Of a DNA stretch of 64,000 nt, positions 25,144 to 33,653 are shown in pieces. Location: contig NZ_JABBWV010000007.1 of the NCBI RefSeq assembly GCF_012999535.1, forward strand, positions 1-64,000, given 5' to 3'. This stretch comes from Microbispora sp. H11081 (GTDB taxonomy: Bacteria; Actinomycetota; Actinomycetes; Streptosporangiales; Streptosporangiaceae). The translations under genes were made by a program, and so were the position numbers. Below the pieces are notes generated by a model. The model ran no database searches. It was not told where the DNA came from and worked only from the letters and a program-made list of their open reading frames with translations. How positions within the stretch are numbered: the first letter of the stretch is position 1; the number at the start of each line of letters is the position of its first letter.

Positions 25144-25175
25144 TTGACAAGTCGCGCGTAAGGGCTTGAATCAAG
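25144..25175 (+). promoter_or_regulatory. Possible promoter and operator of the GH16 glucanase gene
   Basis: TTGACA (25144-25149) and TGAATC (25167-25172) are 17 bp apart, a plausible -35/-10 pair. The perfect palindrome CTTGA-A-TCAAG (25165-25175) overlaps the -10. Both lie 103-134 bases before the glucanase start. Confidence 0.35.
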
Positions 25176-25277
25176 TCGAGAGCGTGCGCTGGACCCCGGC
25201 CCCCGCGCCCCCGGAATGGCGGGCGGCGCGGGCCGTGATCCCGCCCGCGTCCCCCCTCGACGAACCCGGAGATCTCC

Positions 25278-26507
25278 ATGCGCGGACCCCGGCTCCTCAT
25301 CATGGCCGCGGCCATGGTCGTCGGCATCTCCTGCGGCCTCGCCACCGGCCCCGCCGCCCACAGGGCCGAGGCCGCCATCGGCCCAGTCACCTGGTCGGAC
25401 GAGTTCAACGCCGCGGCGGGAACGCCGATCGACGGCGGGAAGTGGAAGTTCGACACCGGCGGCGGCGGATGGGGCAACAACGAGTCGCAGTACTACACGA
25501 ACTCCACCCGCAACGTGTACCACGACGGGCAGGGACACCTGGCGATCACCGCGCGCAGGGAGAACCCGTCCAACTACCAGTGCCACTACGGCACCTGTCA
25601 GTACACCTCTGGCCGCGTCCTGACCGCCGACAGGTTCAGCCAGGCGTACGGCCGCTTCGAGGCGAGCATCAAGATCCCCAAGGGGCAGGGCATCTGGCCG
25701 GCGTTCTGGATGCTCGGCGGCGGCGACTGGCCGAACACCGGCGAGATCGACATCATGGAGAACGTCGGCAAGGCGCCCAACACCGTCTACGGCACCGTGC
25801 ACGGCCCCGGTTACTCCGGCGGCAGCGGTGTCGGCGGCAGCCGTACGATCGGCGCGCCGCTCGGCGACGCCTTCCACACCTACCGGGTGGACTGGTCGCC
25901 GAACCTCATCGTCTGGTATCTGGACGGCTCGGAGTACTTCCGCGTCACGCCGGCCGACATCCGCGGCAACCGGTGGGTGTTCGACCACCCGTTCTTCATG
26001 ATCTTCAACGTCGCGGTCGGCGGCAACTGGCCGGGCAGCCCCGACTCCACCACGTCGTTCCCGCAGACCATGCTGATCGACTGGGTCCGCGTGTCCGCCT
26101 GGACCAGCGACGGGGGAGGCGGGACAGGCGGCGCGCTGAAGTCCGGCCTGAACGGCCGCTGCGTCGACATCCCGGCCGCCAACCCCGTCGACGGCGCCCG
26201 CCTCCAGATGTACGACTGCAACGGCACCGCGGCCCAGCAGTGGACGGTCAACGGCGACGGCACGATCCGCGCGATGGGCAAGTGCATGGACGCCGCGGCG
26301 GCCGGCACCGCCAACGGCACGCCGATCCAGCTCTACACGTGCAACGGCACCGGCGCCCAGCGCTTCACGCTCACCGCCGCAGGCGACCTGGTCAACATCC
26401 CGGCGAACCGCTGCGTGGACATCGTGGACGTGAACCCGGCCAACGGCGCGCGCCTCCAGTTGTGGGACTGCACCGGCGCGGCCAACCAGAAGTGGACCCG
26501 CGGCTGA
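25278..26507 (+). CDS. Secreted GH16 beta-glucanase with CBM13 (ricin B) module
   Basis: A 409-residue secreted enzyme cutting beta-1,3 (laminarin-type) glucans. A signal peptide of about 33 residues is followed by the GH16 jelly roll: YYTNSTRNVYH, YGRFEASIKIPKGQGIWPAFW, active site GEIDIMEN (Glu156, Asp158, Glu161), VFDHPFFMIFNVAVGGNWPGSP. After a short Gly-rich linker, residues from about 287 form a ricin-type beta-trefoil with three repeats ending in QQW, QRF and QKW. The family name is certain; the exact linkage is inferred from the laminarinase-like motif. A second GH16-like protein lies at 59148. Confidence 0.93.
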   Translation: MRGPRLLIMAAAMVVGISCGLATGPAAHRAEAAIGPVTWSDEFNAAAGTPIDGGKWKFDTGGGGWGNNESQYYTNSTRNVYHDGQGHLAITARRENPSNYQCHYGTCQYTSGRVLTADRFSQAYGRFEASIKIPKGQGIWPAFWMLGGGDWPNTGEIDIMENVGKAPNTVYGTVHGPGYSGGSGVGGSRTIGAPLGDAFHTYRVDWSPNLIVWYLDGSEYFRVTPADIRGNRWVFDHPFFMIFNVAVGGNWPGSPDSTTSFPQTMLIDWVRVSAWTSDGGGGTGGALKSGLNGRCVDIPAANPVDGARLQMYDCNGTAAQQWTVNGDGTIRAMGKCMDAAAAGTANGTPIQLYTCNGTGAQRFTLTAAGDLVNIPANRCVDIVDVNPANGARLQLWDCTGAANQKWTRG

Positions 26508-26550
26508 CGACCGTGTGACCGGGGCGAGGGGTTCCGGCCTCTCACCCCGG

Positions 26551-27630
26551 TCACGGCCGCTTCCGGCGTACGGCGAGGGCGATCAGCAGGTACGGCGCCG
26601 CCGCGACGGCGAACAGCGGTCCGGGGCCGGCCCACACCGACCCGGCCGCGTAACCGCCGTAGACCGCCAGTGCGACGACCTCGGTGCCGATCCCGGCCAT
26701 CGACGTGACCGTGGCCCGCGCGCCGTCCGAGATCGCCTCCTGAAGCCTCGCCTCCAGCACCACGGTCGCCCACTGGAACAGGCCGAAGGCCACGGCCACC
26801 AGTGTGAGCGCCTCCGGTCGGCCCGCGGACGCTCCGACCGCGCCGGCCGCCAGGCAGACGGCGGCCGTCACCAGCGCCGGCGCGAGGACGCCCCGCCCCC
26901 GCCCGGCGAACCACCCGCCGGCCACGCCGCCCGCGCTCACCAGCAGGACGAGCAGGGGAACCCGCTCGGTGGACACCCCGGTCGCCTCCGCGAGCAGGGG
27001 GACGTACTCGTCCATCGCCCCCGCGATCGCCATAGCCGACAGGATCACGATCGCGCGGCGGACCGCGCGGCCCCCGCGCACCTGGGCCAGGCCGTCGCGC
27101 AGGACGGCGAAGTATCCGTCGTCGTCCTCCGACCGGTCTCGGTCGCCGCGCGACTCGGGGAACGACAGCCCCACGGCGGCTCCGAGCAGCGTCACGAGCA
27201 CGCTGGCCACGCCCGCCGCGCGCATGCCTCCGACGGCGAGCACGGGCCCCGCCAGCGCGGTCGCGGCCATCACCGCCGTCGTGCCGAGGGCGGTCGCACG
27301 CCCGGCGAGCGACGGGAAGCGGCCGGTCGCGCCCAGCCGGCCGAGTTCCTCGTACACGAGGGCCTGGAGCGTGCCCGAACGCAGTGAGCCGCCGGCCCCC
27401 CACAGCACGAAGCCCAGCGCGAACGACCAGTAGGAGGGGGCGAACGTCCACAGGGCGTACCCCGCGCCCGTCAGAAGGGGCGCGACGGCGAGCAGCAGCC
27501 GCCGCGAGACGAGGTCGGCCCACACACCGGACGGGACCTCCAGCACGAAGCCGGTGACCGACCAGATCACGAACAGCGAGGAGATCTGGGCGGGGGAGAG
27601 CCCGTGCTCGGCGAACAGCAGGGCGTACAC
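26551..27630 (-). CDS. MFS transporter, 5' end uncertain
   Basis: 359 residues are certain, with helices and LEVPSGVWADLVSRRLLLAV, GLFQWATVVLEARLQEA and a basic C-terminus. It is a drug- or sugar-exporter-like MFS protein of unknown ligand. Start problem: GTG 27630 falls inside the first membrane helix. In-frame coding extends upstream to about 27705 (ALAARLYAYAFLEDLVVLYPVYALLF) without an ATG, GTG or TTG. A TTG at 27709 lies one frame away, so a one-base slip near the GGGG at about 27690-27693 could hide the real start. The gene may be a young pseudogene, or the assembly may be wrong at one base. Confidence 0.75.
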   Translation of the reverse strand: MYALLFAEHGLSPAQISSLFVIWSVTGFVLEVPSGVWADLVSRRLLLAVAPLLTGAGYALWTFAPSYWSFALGFVLWGAGGSLRSGTLQALVYEELGRLGATGRFPSLAGRATALGTTAVMAATALAGPVLAVGGMRAAGVASVLVTLLGAAVGLSFPESRGDRDRSEDDDGYFAVLRDGLAQVRGGRAVRRAIVILSAMAIAGAMDEYVPLLAEATGVSTERVPLLVLLVSAGGVAGGWFAGRGRGVLAPALVTAAVCLAAGAVGASAGRPEALTLVAVAFGLFQWATVVLEARLQEAISDGARATVTSMAGIGTEVVALAVYGGYAAGSVWAGPGPLFAVAAAPYLLIALAVRRKRP

Positions 27631-27797
27631 CGGATAGAGGACGACGAGGTCCTCCAGGAACGCGTACGCGTACAGGCGGGCCGCGAGGGCCCCTTCGGGT
27701 GAGCGTCAATGTCGCCGGTTCACCCTTCGCACCCTAGGTCGCCCGTCGATCGTCGCGCATCGGGTTTTCCGGAGCCCGGAGCCCGGAGCTCACGGGC

Positions 27798-28913
27798 TCA
27801 CGGGCTCACGGCCAGGAGCAGAAACACGGCGAGCAAGGTGAGGTGCACGCCCGCCTGCAGGAGTGTGGCCCGGCCGGGCACCACGGTCAGGGTCGCCACG
27901 ACGACCGTCAGCGCGAGCAGCACGATGTGCGTCGGGCCGAGCCCGAGCAGCAGCGGCCCTTCCACCCACAGTGACGCGGCGGCGATGGTCGGGATCGTGA
28001 GCCCGATGCTGGCCATCGCCGAGCCGTAGGCGAGGTTGAGGCTCACCTGCACCCGTGCCTGCCGGGCCGCGCGTACGGCGGCGAGGGTCTCCGGCAGCAA
28101 CACCAGCAGCGCGATCACGACGCCCACCGCGGACTGCGGCAGGCTCGCCGCGCGTACGGCCGCCTCGATGGAGGGCGACTCGACCTTCGCCAGGCCGACC
28201 ACCGCGATCAGCGCGGTCAGCAGCAGCGCCAGGCTGGCCACGGCGTGCCGCGTGGCCGACGGGTCCGCGTGCCCGCCCCCGGCCTCGCCGCCGGACTCGA
28301 CCGGCAGGAAGTAGTCGCGGTGCCGTACGGCCTGGGTGAGCACGAACAGGCCGTACAGCACGAGCGAGGCGATCGCGGCGAACGCGAGCTGGGGCGGGGA
28401 GAACGCGGGCCCTGGCTTGCTCGTGGTGAAGGACGGCAGGACGAGGCTGAGCGCCGACAGGGTGGCGACCGTCGCCAGCGCGCCTCCCGTGCCCTCCGCG
28501 TTGAAGACCGCCACCCGCCGCCGCAGCGCCGCGACCAGCAGCGACAGGCCGGCGATCCCATTGCAGGTGATCATCACGGCGGCGAAGACCGTGTCGCGGG
28601 CGAGCGACGATGCGGCCCGTCCGCCGGACACGGTGAGGCTGATGATCAGCGCCACCTCGATCACGGTGACCGCCACGGCGAGCACCAGCGAGCCGAACGG
28701 CTCACCCACCCGATGGGCGATGACCTCGGCGTGGTGCACGGCGGCGAGGACCGAGGCCGCGAGGAAGAACGCGGCGACGACCACGACGACGGGCGGGATG
28801 GCCGTCCGCCCCCACGCCAGCGCGAGCACTGTCACGGACAGGAGCGGAATGACCGTGGTCCAGGAGGCGGCCAGCCGGCGGTAGCGCAGGATCACATCGT
28901 TATTCCTGCCCAA
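27798..28913 (-). CDS. Calcium/cation:proton antiporter (ChaA-like, CaCA family)
   Basis: A 371-residue inner-membrane protein with about ten helices and the two repeat motifs of the CaCA superfamily: GEPFGSLVLAVAVTVIEVAL in the first half and LLPETLAAVRAARQARVQVS in the second, each with a conserved Glu in the membrane. It would expel Ca2+ (or Na+/K+) in exchange for protons. The acidic and aromatic spacing is of the ChaA type. The gene lies between an MFS gene and the NUDIX fusion on the same strand, spaced 24 bases from the latter. Confidence 0.88.
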   Translation of the reverse strand: MGRNNDVILRYRRLAASWTTVIPLLSVTVLALAWGRTAIPPVVVVVAAFFLAASVLAAVHHAEVIAHRVGEPFGSLVLAVAVTVIEVALIISLTVSGGRAASSLARDTVFAAVMITCNGIAGLSLLVAALRRRVAVFNAEGTGGALATVATLSALSLVLPSFTTSKPGPAFSPPQLAFAAIASLVLYGLFVLTQAVRHRDYFLPVESGGEAGGGHADPSATRHAVASLALLLTALIAVVGLAKVESPSIEAAVRAASLPQSAVGVVIALLVLLPETLAAVRAARQARVQVSLNLAYGSAMASIGLTIPTIAAASLWVEGPLLLGLGPTHIVLLALTVVVATLTVVPGRATLLQAGVHLTLLAVFLLLAVSP

Positions 28914-28937
28914 ATGGGACGAAAGGTATAAAAGATC

Positions 28938-29819
28938 TCAGATTCCGAGCTGCTTGAGCAGCCAGCGCGGGCCGGTGACCACGGCGCCGAGGGCCGTCAC
29001 CCGCTGGCGCAGCCCGCGGTCGGCGGTGACGACGAGGGCGGTCTCCCACGGCCGTACGCCTCGGACCACGTCCACGATCGCGTCGTCGCCGCTGCCGCCG
29101 GCCGCCACGACCGTCAGGTCCCCGGTCACCGGGCCGGGGTCGGCGGCTCCGGCCGCGGCCCCTTCGAGCACCGCGACCACACGCGGGAACCAGCGGGACA
29201 GCGCGGGAACCCCTTCCGGCATCTCGTCGAAGCCCTGCCCGGAGAGCGGGATCAGCTCGTTGAGCAGGCGGTTCGCGGCGCCGGCGCGGTCCTTCCACCA
29301 TCCGTGCTCGGCACGTGCGCCGATGATGTTGGCCATGTCGAGGACGACGACCACCGGGCCCAGCGCGGGCCGGATCCTCGGCCACGAGGCGGCGAAGCCG
29401 GGGTGCAGTTCCTTCGACGCGACCTCGTCGGCCGCCACCCAGCGCATGTCGGCGCTCTCGCCGTTGGCCGGCGCGGCGTCGAGCAGCCCCCCGGCCTCCG
29501 CGATCACCGTCTGGAAGGACCAGCCGCCGTGGTCGTCGACGTAGAGCCCGCGAACCCGGACGAGGCCGGCGTCCAGCGCGGCCTCCTCCCGCGCCTCGCG
29601 CAGCGCGCCGGTGACGGCGTCCTCATGGCTGTCGCACGCGCCGCCCGGCAGCCCCCACGTCCCGCCGTGATGACTCCACCAGGCCCGTTTCTGCATCAGC
29701 ACGTACGGCATGCCGTCGAGGGTGTGGTGGACGGTGAGCAGACCGGCGGCGCCGTACAACCCCCAGTGCTGGTGACCCAGCGCGCACAGGGCCCAGCCGT
29801 CGCCGTCCTTCGCCGCCAT
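28938..29819 (-). CDS. NUDIX hydrolase fused to a PIN/NYN-like domain
   Basis: A 293-residue fusion. Residues 25-145 are NUDIX: the box GGACDSHEDAVTGALREAREE leads to a split active site typical of nucleotide-diphosphate pyrophosphohydrolases. Residues 150-293 look like a PIN/NYN nuclease: VVVVLDMANIIGAR with an early Asp, DDAIVDVVRGV, and ALVVTADRGLRQRVTALGA near the end. Such fusions suggest a nucleotide-sanitising or RNA-turnover role. No signal sequence is present. The second domain assignment rests on a few motifs and is less sure. Confidence 0.75.
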   Translation of the reverse strand: MAAKDGDGWALCALGHQHWGLYGAAGLLTVHHTLDGMPYVLMQKRAWWSHHGGTWGLPGGACDSHEDAVTGALREAREEAALDAGLVRVRGLYVDDHGGWSFQTVIAEAGGLLDAAPANGESADMRWVAADEVASKELHPGFAASWPRIRPALGPVVVVLDMANIIGARAEHGWWKDRAGAANRLLNELIPLSGQGFDEMPEGVPALSRWFPRVVAVLEGAAAGAADPGPVTGDLTVVAAGGSGDDAIVDVVRGVRPWETALVVTADRGLRQRVTALGAVVTGPRWLLKQLGI

Positions 29820-30361
29820 GCACCCATCTTGCCGCAGTAGGCCGGGCGTGGCCTGCCTCGGCGTTGCTCTGATGTGCCCGGCGCGAATTCACGGTGCGTG
29901 ACAGGGCCGTAGGCCGATCGTTATCAACCGGTAAGCGATCCTTTCGAAGGCCGAGTCCGGAGCCCGTTAACGTTTGAGCCCTCACTCGTGATTCCCCTTT
30001 ATCCGGAGAATCAGGAGATGTCATATCTGGAGAGACGCCCGCTTCCTGCGGCCGGAGGAGCGGGCGTTGTCCTCCCCTCTCGTTCCTTCTCGTTTTCGCG
30101 TCGGCCCCCACCGGCCGTCCTCTCGTCCCCCTCCCAGGGTGTGGTGGACAGCGCACCAGCCAGGCCCGCGGCCTCCTGCCGTCCGGCACAGAGCACGACG
30201 GAAGAAGCCCGCCCTCGCCCGGGTCGTACAGGCTGCGATCACTCACCTGACACCGATCGAGCCGCGCCATGCCGCCCGATCGCCGGTGAGCAGCCGATTC
30301 GGGGACGGTGGACTACACCCACCGGACGCCCCGTGATGCGTGGCCGGGAAGGGGAACGCAC
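29820..30361. other. Intergenic region with one hairpin, no gene seen
   Basis: No supported gene in 542 bases between divergent units. One strong hairpin is present: ACGCCCGCT (30035-30043) pairs with AGCGGGCGT (30059-30067). It lies upstream of the 30362 gene with no gene ending before it on that strand, so it could be a leader attenuator or the end of a small RNA. I see no known riboswitch. Confidence 0.4.
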
Positions 30362-31402
30362 ATGCCACTTGAGGAAACAGCCGTGCGGGCTCCGGGCGCG
30401 CGGTCGCGTGCCAGGAGACTGAGGAGGGCTGTCGTCGGCGCGTTCGTCGCTCTGGTCACCGTGTTCGGCATAACCGCCGGTGCGGGCGCGAGCGCGACGC
30501 CGAAGGAGCCGGCGGAGGGACCGGCGCGCTTCGCTCCCGGATTCAGGCACGGCAAGGTCGCCGTGGAGGGCGGCGCCGTCCACTACGTCATCGGCGGGTC
30601 GGGCCCGGCCGTCGTGCTGCTGCACGGCTGGCCGCAGACCTGGCTGATGTGGCGCAAGCTGATGCCCGACCTCGCCCGCGACCACACCGTCATCGCCGTG
30701 GACCTGCCGGGGCTTGGCGACTCGTCCGTGCCCGCCAGCGGCTACGACAAGGTCACCACCGCACAGCGGGTGCGCCAGGCCGTACGCCGGCTGGGGTTCG
30801 ACCAGGTGTCGATCATCGGTCACGACCTCGGAGTCCTGGTCGCCTACCCCTGGGCGCGTGACCACCCCGGCGAGGTGACCCGGCTTGTCATGATCGAGAC
30901 GCCGCTGTCCGGCTTCGGTCTTGAGGAGCTCTACGGGGTGAGCTGGCACTTCCGGTTCAACATGTCCCCCGCGCCGATCCCCGAGCGGATCATGGACAAC
31001 GACGACGTCAGCACGTACCTCGGCATGATCTTCGACTTCAGCTACCGCAGGGACGCGGTGGAGCGCGAGCCTTACTACCGCGCCTACGCCGACCCGGCCA
31101 GGCGGACCGCGGGGTACGAGTACTACCGGGCGTTCGCCGCGGACGCGGAGAACAACACGGCCAACGCGGCGAAGCGGCTGCCCATGCCGGTGCTGGGCAT
31201 CGGCGGCCAGTACTCCTTCGGACCGGGGGTCGCGGACTCGTTCCGCCAGGTCGCCGATGACGTGCGCACGGTGGTGGCACCCGATTCGGGGCACTTCGTC
31301 CCTGAGGAGAACCCGCGCTTCATGGCCGACTGCGCGAGCCTCTTCCTGGGCGCGCAGACGGGTACGGCCCCGCGCCCCGAGCTCACTTCCTGCGCCCCGT
31401 AA
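30362..31402 (+). CDS. Secreted alpha/beta hydrolase (epoxide hydrolase-like)
   Basis: 346 residues. A long signal segment (residues 20-45, AVVGAFVALVTVFGITAGAGAS) precedes the fold: LLHGWPQTWLMWR, VDLPGLGDSSVPASGYDK, nucleophile elbow GHDLGVLVA (Asp, as in epoxide hydrolases and haloalkane dehalogenases), a lid with tyrosines, and PDSGHFVPEENP with the catalytic His. ATG 30362 has AGGGGAA at good distance. It is exported, so the substrate is extracellular and unknown. It ends in a strong terminator. Confidence 0.85.
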   Translation: MPLEETAVRAPGARSRARRLRRAVVGAFVALVTVFGITAGAGASATPKEPAEGPARFAPGFRHGKVAVEGGAVHYVIGGSGPAVVLLHGWPQTWLMWRKLMPDLARDHTVIAVDLPGLGDSSVPASGYDKVTTAQRVRQAVRRLGFDQVSIIGHDLGVLVAYPWARDHPGEVTRLVMIETPLSGFGLEELYGVSWHFRFNMSPAPIPERIMDNDDVSTYLGMIFDFSYRRDAVEREPYYRAYADPARRTAGYEYYRAFAADAENNTANAAKRLPMPVLGIGGQYSFGPGVADSFRQVADDVRTVVAPDSGHFVPEENPRFMADCASLFLGAQTGTAPRPELTSCAP

Positions 31403-31417
31403 GGGGGCACGGGACAG

Positions 31418-31460
31418 ACGCCCGGCTGGAGACCGCTCACGGCGGCCTCCGGCCGGGCGT
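31418..31460 (+). terminator. Terminator after the secreted hydrolase
   Basis: Inverted repeat ACGCCCGGC (31418-31426) to GCCGGGCGT (31452-31460), with additional pairing of TGGAG/CTCC inside the loop. It lies 16 bases after the stop codon. Confidence 0.75.
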
Positions 31461-31618
31461 TCGTGTTCGGGCCAATGTCGGGATATATCCCCTGTTCCGG
31501 GCGGTCTCGGGCGGCGCTCGACCCGATTTTGCAACGGTCCAATCTCGGCCGCCAACCGTCCTCGTCCAGAGCTCGTCCCCCTACCGCACAGAGCAACCCG
31601 AGCCTCTGGAGTAACGCC

Positions 31619-32521
31619 ATGCATCAGCAGCCAGGCCCTCCGAACGGACCCTACGGCCCGCCTCCCGGCCGGCCCCCGTACGGGCAGCCTCGCCAGCGGC
31701 TCCCCGCGCGGCAACCCCCGTCTCCGCATCGGAAGAAGGGCAAGGGGCCCCTCTTCTGGCTGCTGGTGATCGGGCTGCCGTTCGTGCTCCTGTTCGGCTG
31801 CATGGCCGCCATCGGCTCTCTCGCCTCCAACGCGCCGGACACGACGAGCCCGGATGCCACGAGCCCAGATGCCGCGAGCTCGGTCGCGAAGGCCGGAAAG
31901 CCGAGCGCGCCGGCCGGGTCCGGCGCCGCGGCGGCGGAGAAGACCGGCGAGAAGGGGGAACCGTCCTCGACGCCCAGCCCGGAGCCCACGCCGCGCGAAT
32001 ACAGCGGCACCGGGGCGAAGGTCCTCAAGCTGCGCGAGAGCGATCGGTCGTCCGTGTGGCTGGTCGCCCTCACGCACCGTGGAGGGTCGAACTTCATCGT
32101 CTCTCCGCTCGACCCGGGCGGCGCCGAGCAGAGCGCGATCGTCAACGAGATCGGGAACTACAAGGGGAGCGTCCTGCTCAACGAGGACGAAGGGAAAGAG
32201 ACGGCCGCGCTGAAAATCCAGGCCGACGGCCCGTGGACGATCACGCTGGCACCGCTGTCGACGGCCCGCGTCTGGTCCGGCGACTCGCTCACCGGCCGCG
32301 GCGATGACGTCGTCATCCTCAACCCCGCGAGTTCCGGCCTCACGACGGTGGACGCACGGCACTCGGGAAGCGCGAACTTCATCGTGGACGCCTGGACCGA
32401 GTCGAGCAGGGACCTGCTCATCAACGAGATCGGCGGCTGGCATGGGGAGGTCCCGCTGCCCAGCGGGACGTTCCTTGTGACGATCAAGGCTGACGGCGTC
32501 TGGTCGTTCAAGAGGAGCTGA
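31619..32521 (+). CDS. Membrane protein with Pro-rich head and two extracellular beta domains
   Basis: 300 residues: a cytoplasmic Pro/Gly-rich head (residues 1-40, PNGPYGPPPGRPPYGQP), one membrane helix (FWLLVIGLPFVLLFGCMAAIG), a Ser/Thr/Pro linker (about 60-125), and then two tandem homologous beta domains. Each domain has NFIV, a strand block (SAIVNEIGNYKGSVLL; DLLINEIGGWHGEVPL) and a closing strand (IQADGPWTI; IKADGVWSF). No enzyme motif is seen. It is probably a cell-surface sensor or binding protein. ATG 31619 follows GGAG. Confidence 0.75.
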   Translation: MHQQPGPPNGPYGPPPGRPPYGQPRQRLPARQPPSPHRKKGKGPLFWLLVIGLPFVLLFGCMAAIGSLASNAPDTTSPDATSPDAASSVAKAGKPSAPAGSGAAAAEKTGEKGEPSSTPSPEPTPREYSGTGAKVLKLRESDRSSVWLVALTHRGGSNFIVSPLDPGGAEQSAIVNEIGNYKGSVLLNEDEGKETAALKIQADGPWTITLAPLSTARVWSGDSLTGRGDDVVILNPASSGLTTVDARHSGSANFIVDAWTESSRDLLINEIGGWHGEVPLPSGTFLVTIKADGVWSFKRS

Positions 32522-32525
32522 GGAG

Positions 32526-32568
32526 GCGTACGGCTCGCGCCCCGGCGGGGGCGGCGCGAGCCGTACGC
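32526..32568. terminator. Bidirectional terminator
   Basis: Perfect 16-bp inverted repeat GCGTACGGCTCGCGCC (32526-32541) and GGCGCGAGCCGTACGC (32553-32568), between the surface protein and the convergent M15 lipoprotein. Confidence 0.85.
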
Positions 32569-32628
32569 GCCTCGGGTTCCGCGTCGTCTCTCTCGCGGTC
32601 GGCGGCCCCGGTGCCAGCGGCCCCGGCG

Positions 32629-33462
32629 TCAGCGGCCGTTGACGGAGAAGTGCTGGTAGTCCTTGGTGCCCGACCACGAACCGCCCCAGCCCCAGCCGAT
32701 CTCACGGAAGGCCCGCACCACGGAGTCTCCGCTGTTGATCACTCCAGGCTTCTTGAGCGGCCGCTTCACGAACGCGTCCGCGTTGCGGTGGGCGTTCGAG
32801 CCGTCTGAGTAGACGTACGGGTTCTCCCGGGGGTTGATGTCGACGGCCAGGCCGTACGCGTGGTTGGACCAGTTGCCGGATCCGGTGGCGCTGCGGCAGT
32901 TGAAGGCCGAGGTGTTGTCGGCCTCGATGGAGTCGAAGTCGCTGCCCTTGTAGACGTCGACCGGCTCCATCCGGCGGATCGGGTAGCGAAGGTCGTAGAG
33001 CTTCCCGAACACGGAGGCCAGGTCGTCGGCCACCTTCTTGTTGACCACCAGCGTGCCGGTGTGCGCCCTGTCGTCGAAGCCCCAGTAGGTCATCGTGATC
33101 TTGCGGAGCCCGCTCACCGGGACCGGGCAGCCAGGACGCCACGAGTGCCGTACTTCGTCGCGGGACACCGGCTCGATCTTCGCGGTGAAGGGAGGCGGCC
33201 CGCTCGGGCTCGGTGTGGGCCCGGTCTCCGACGTGGGTGAGACCGGCGCGGGCGAGGGTGTGACGGACCCGGACGACGGCGACCCAGGCGACGCGGCCGA
33301 GGAGCCGGCGGGAGCCGGCGAGTCCGACGCCGGGGCCGCCGGGGCGGTCGCCGGCGGCGGGTTCCTGCCGGACGCGCCCGCGTCGCCGTCCCCGCCGCAG
33401 CCGGTCACTCCGGCGACGGCCGCCATCACTATCGCTGACCTGCGGATCCATAAGGAGGTCAT
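32629..33462 (-). CDS. M15 metallopeptidase lipoprotein (D-Ala-D-Ala carboxypeptidase-like)
   Basis: A 277-residue lipoprotein: signal and lipobox VAGVTGCGG (lipid-attached Cys near residue 22), a Ser/Pro/Thr-rich linker (30-95), then an M15C-type peptidase. Zinc ligands are in SNHAYGLAVDINPR (His, Asp) and DYQHFSVNG (His). It trims the peptide side chains of peptidoglycan at the outer face of the membrane. It is followed by a bidirectional terminator. Upstream, before the divergent Lgt-like operon, are two DnaA boxes. Confidence 0.88.
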   Translation of the reverse strand: MTSLWIRRSAIVMAAVAGVTGCGGDGDAGASGRNPPPATAPAAPASDSPAPAGSSAASPGSPSSGSVTPSPAPVSPTSETGPTPSPSGPPPFTAKIEPVSRDEVRHSWRPGCPVPVSGLRKITMTYWGFDDRAHTGTLVVNKKVADDLASVFGKLYDLRYPIRRMEPVDVYKGSDFDSIEADNTSAFNCRSATGSGNWSNHAYGLAVDINPRENPYVYSDGSNAHRNADAFVKRPLKKPGVINSGDSVVRAFREIGWGWGGSWSGTKDYQHFSVNGR

Positions 33463-33514
33463 AGGGGCAGGTTACCCGCGGGCGTCGCATCCGCCCGGGG
33501 CAGCGCGCGACTCC

Positions 33515-33541
33515 TGTGGACAACGGGATCCCTGTGGACAG
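33515..33541. promoter_or_regulatory. Two direct DnaA boxes
   Basis: TGTGGACAA (33515-33523, complement TTGTCCACA) and TGTGGACAG (33533-33541, complement CTGTCCACA), 18 bases apart and in the same orientation. Both fit the actinomycete DnaA box. They lie in the gap between the M15 lipoprotein gene and the Lgt-like operon. Confidence 0.55.
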
Positions 33542-33653
33542 GACCCGGCCGGTTGCGCGAATAGCGGTACAGAGCCGGGCTTGGCATATGGATCGGTGTA
33601 ATCCGGAAGAAATGGCCATCGGCAACGACGGGCGTCGCCGCTAGGGTGGCGTC

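Noticed and set aside
29820..30361. Riboswitch (cobalamin, ydaO or SAM type)
   Set aside because: I found no conserved core elements, only one simple hairpin.
30239..32677. An 812-codon open frame on the minus strand
   Set aside because: It runs antisense through the epoxide hydrolase-like and surface-protein genes, has skewed Arg/Pro/Gly content and no domain. High G+C keeps such frames open.
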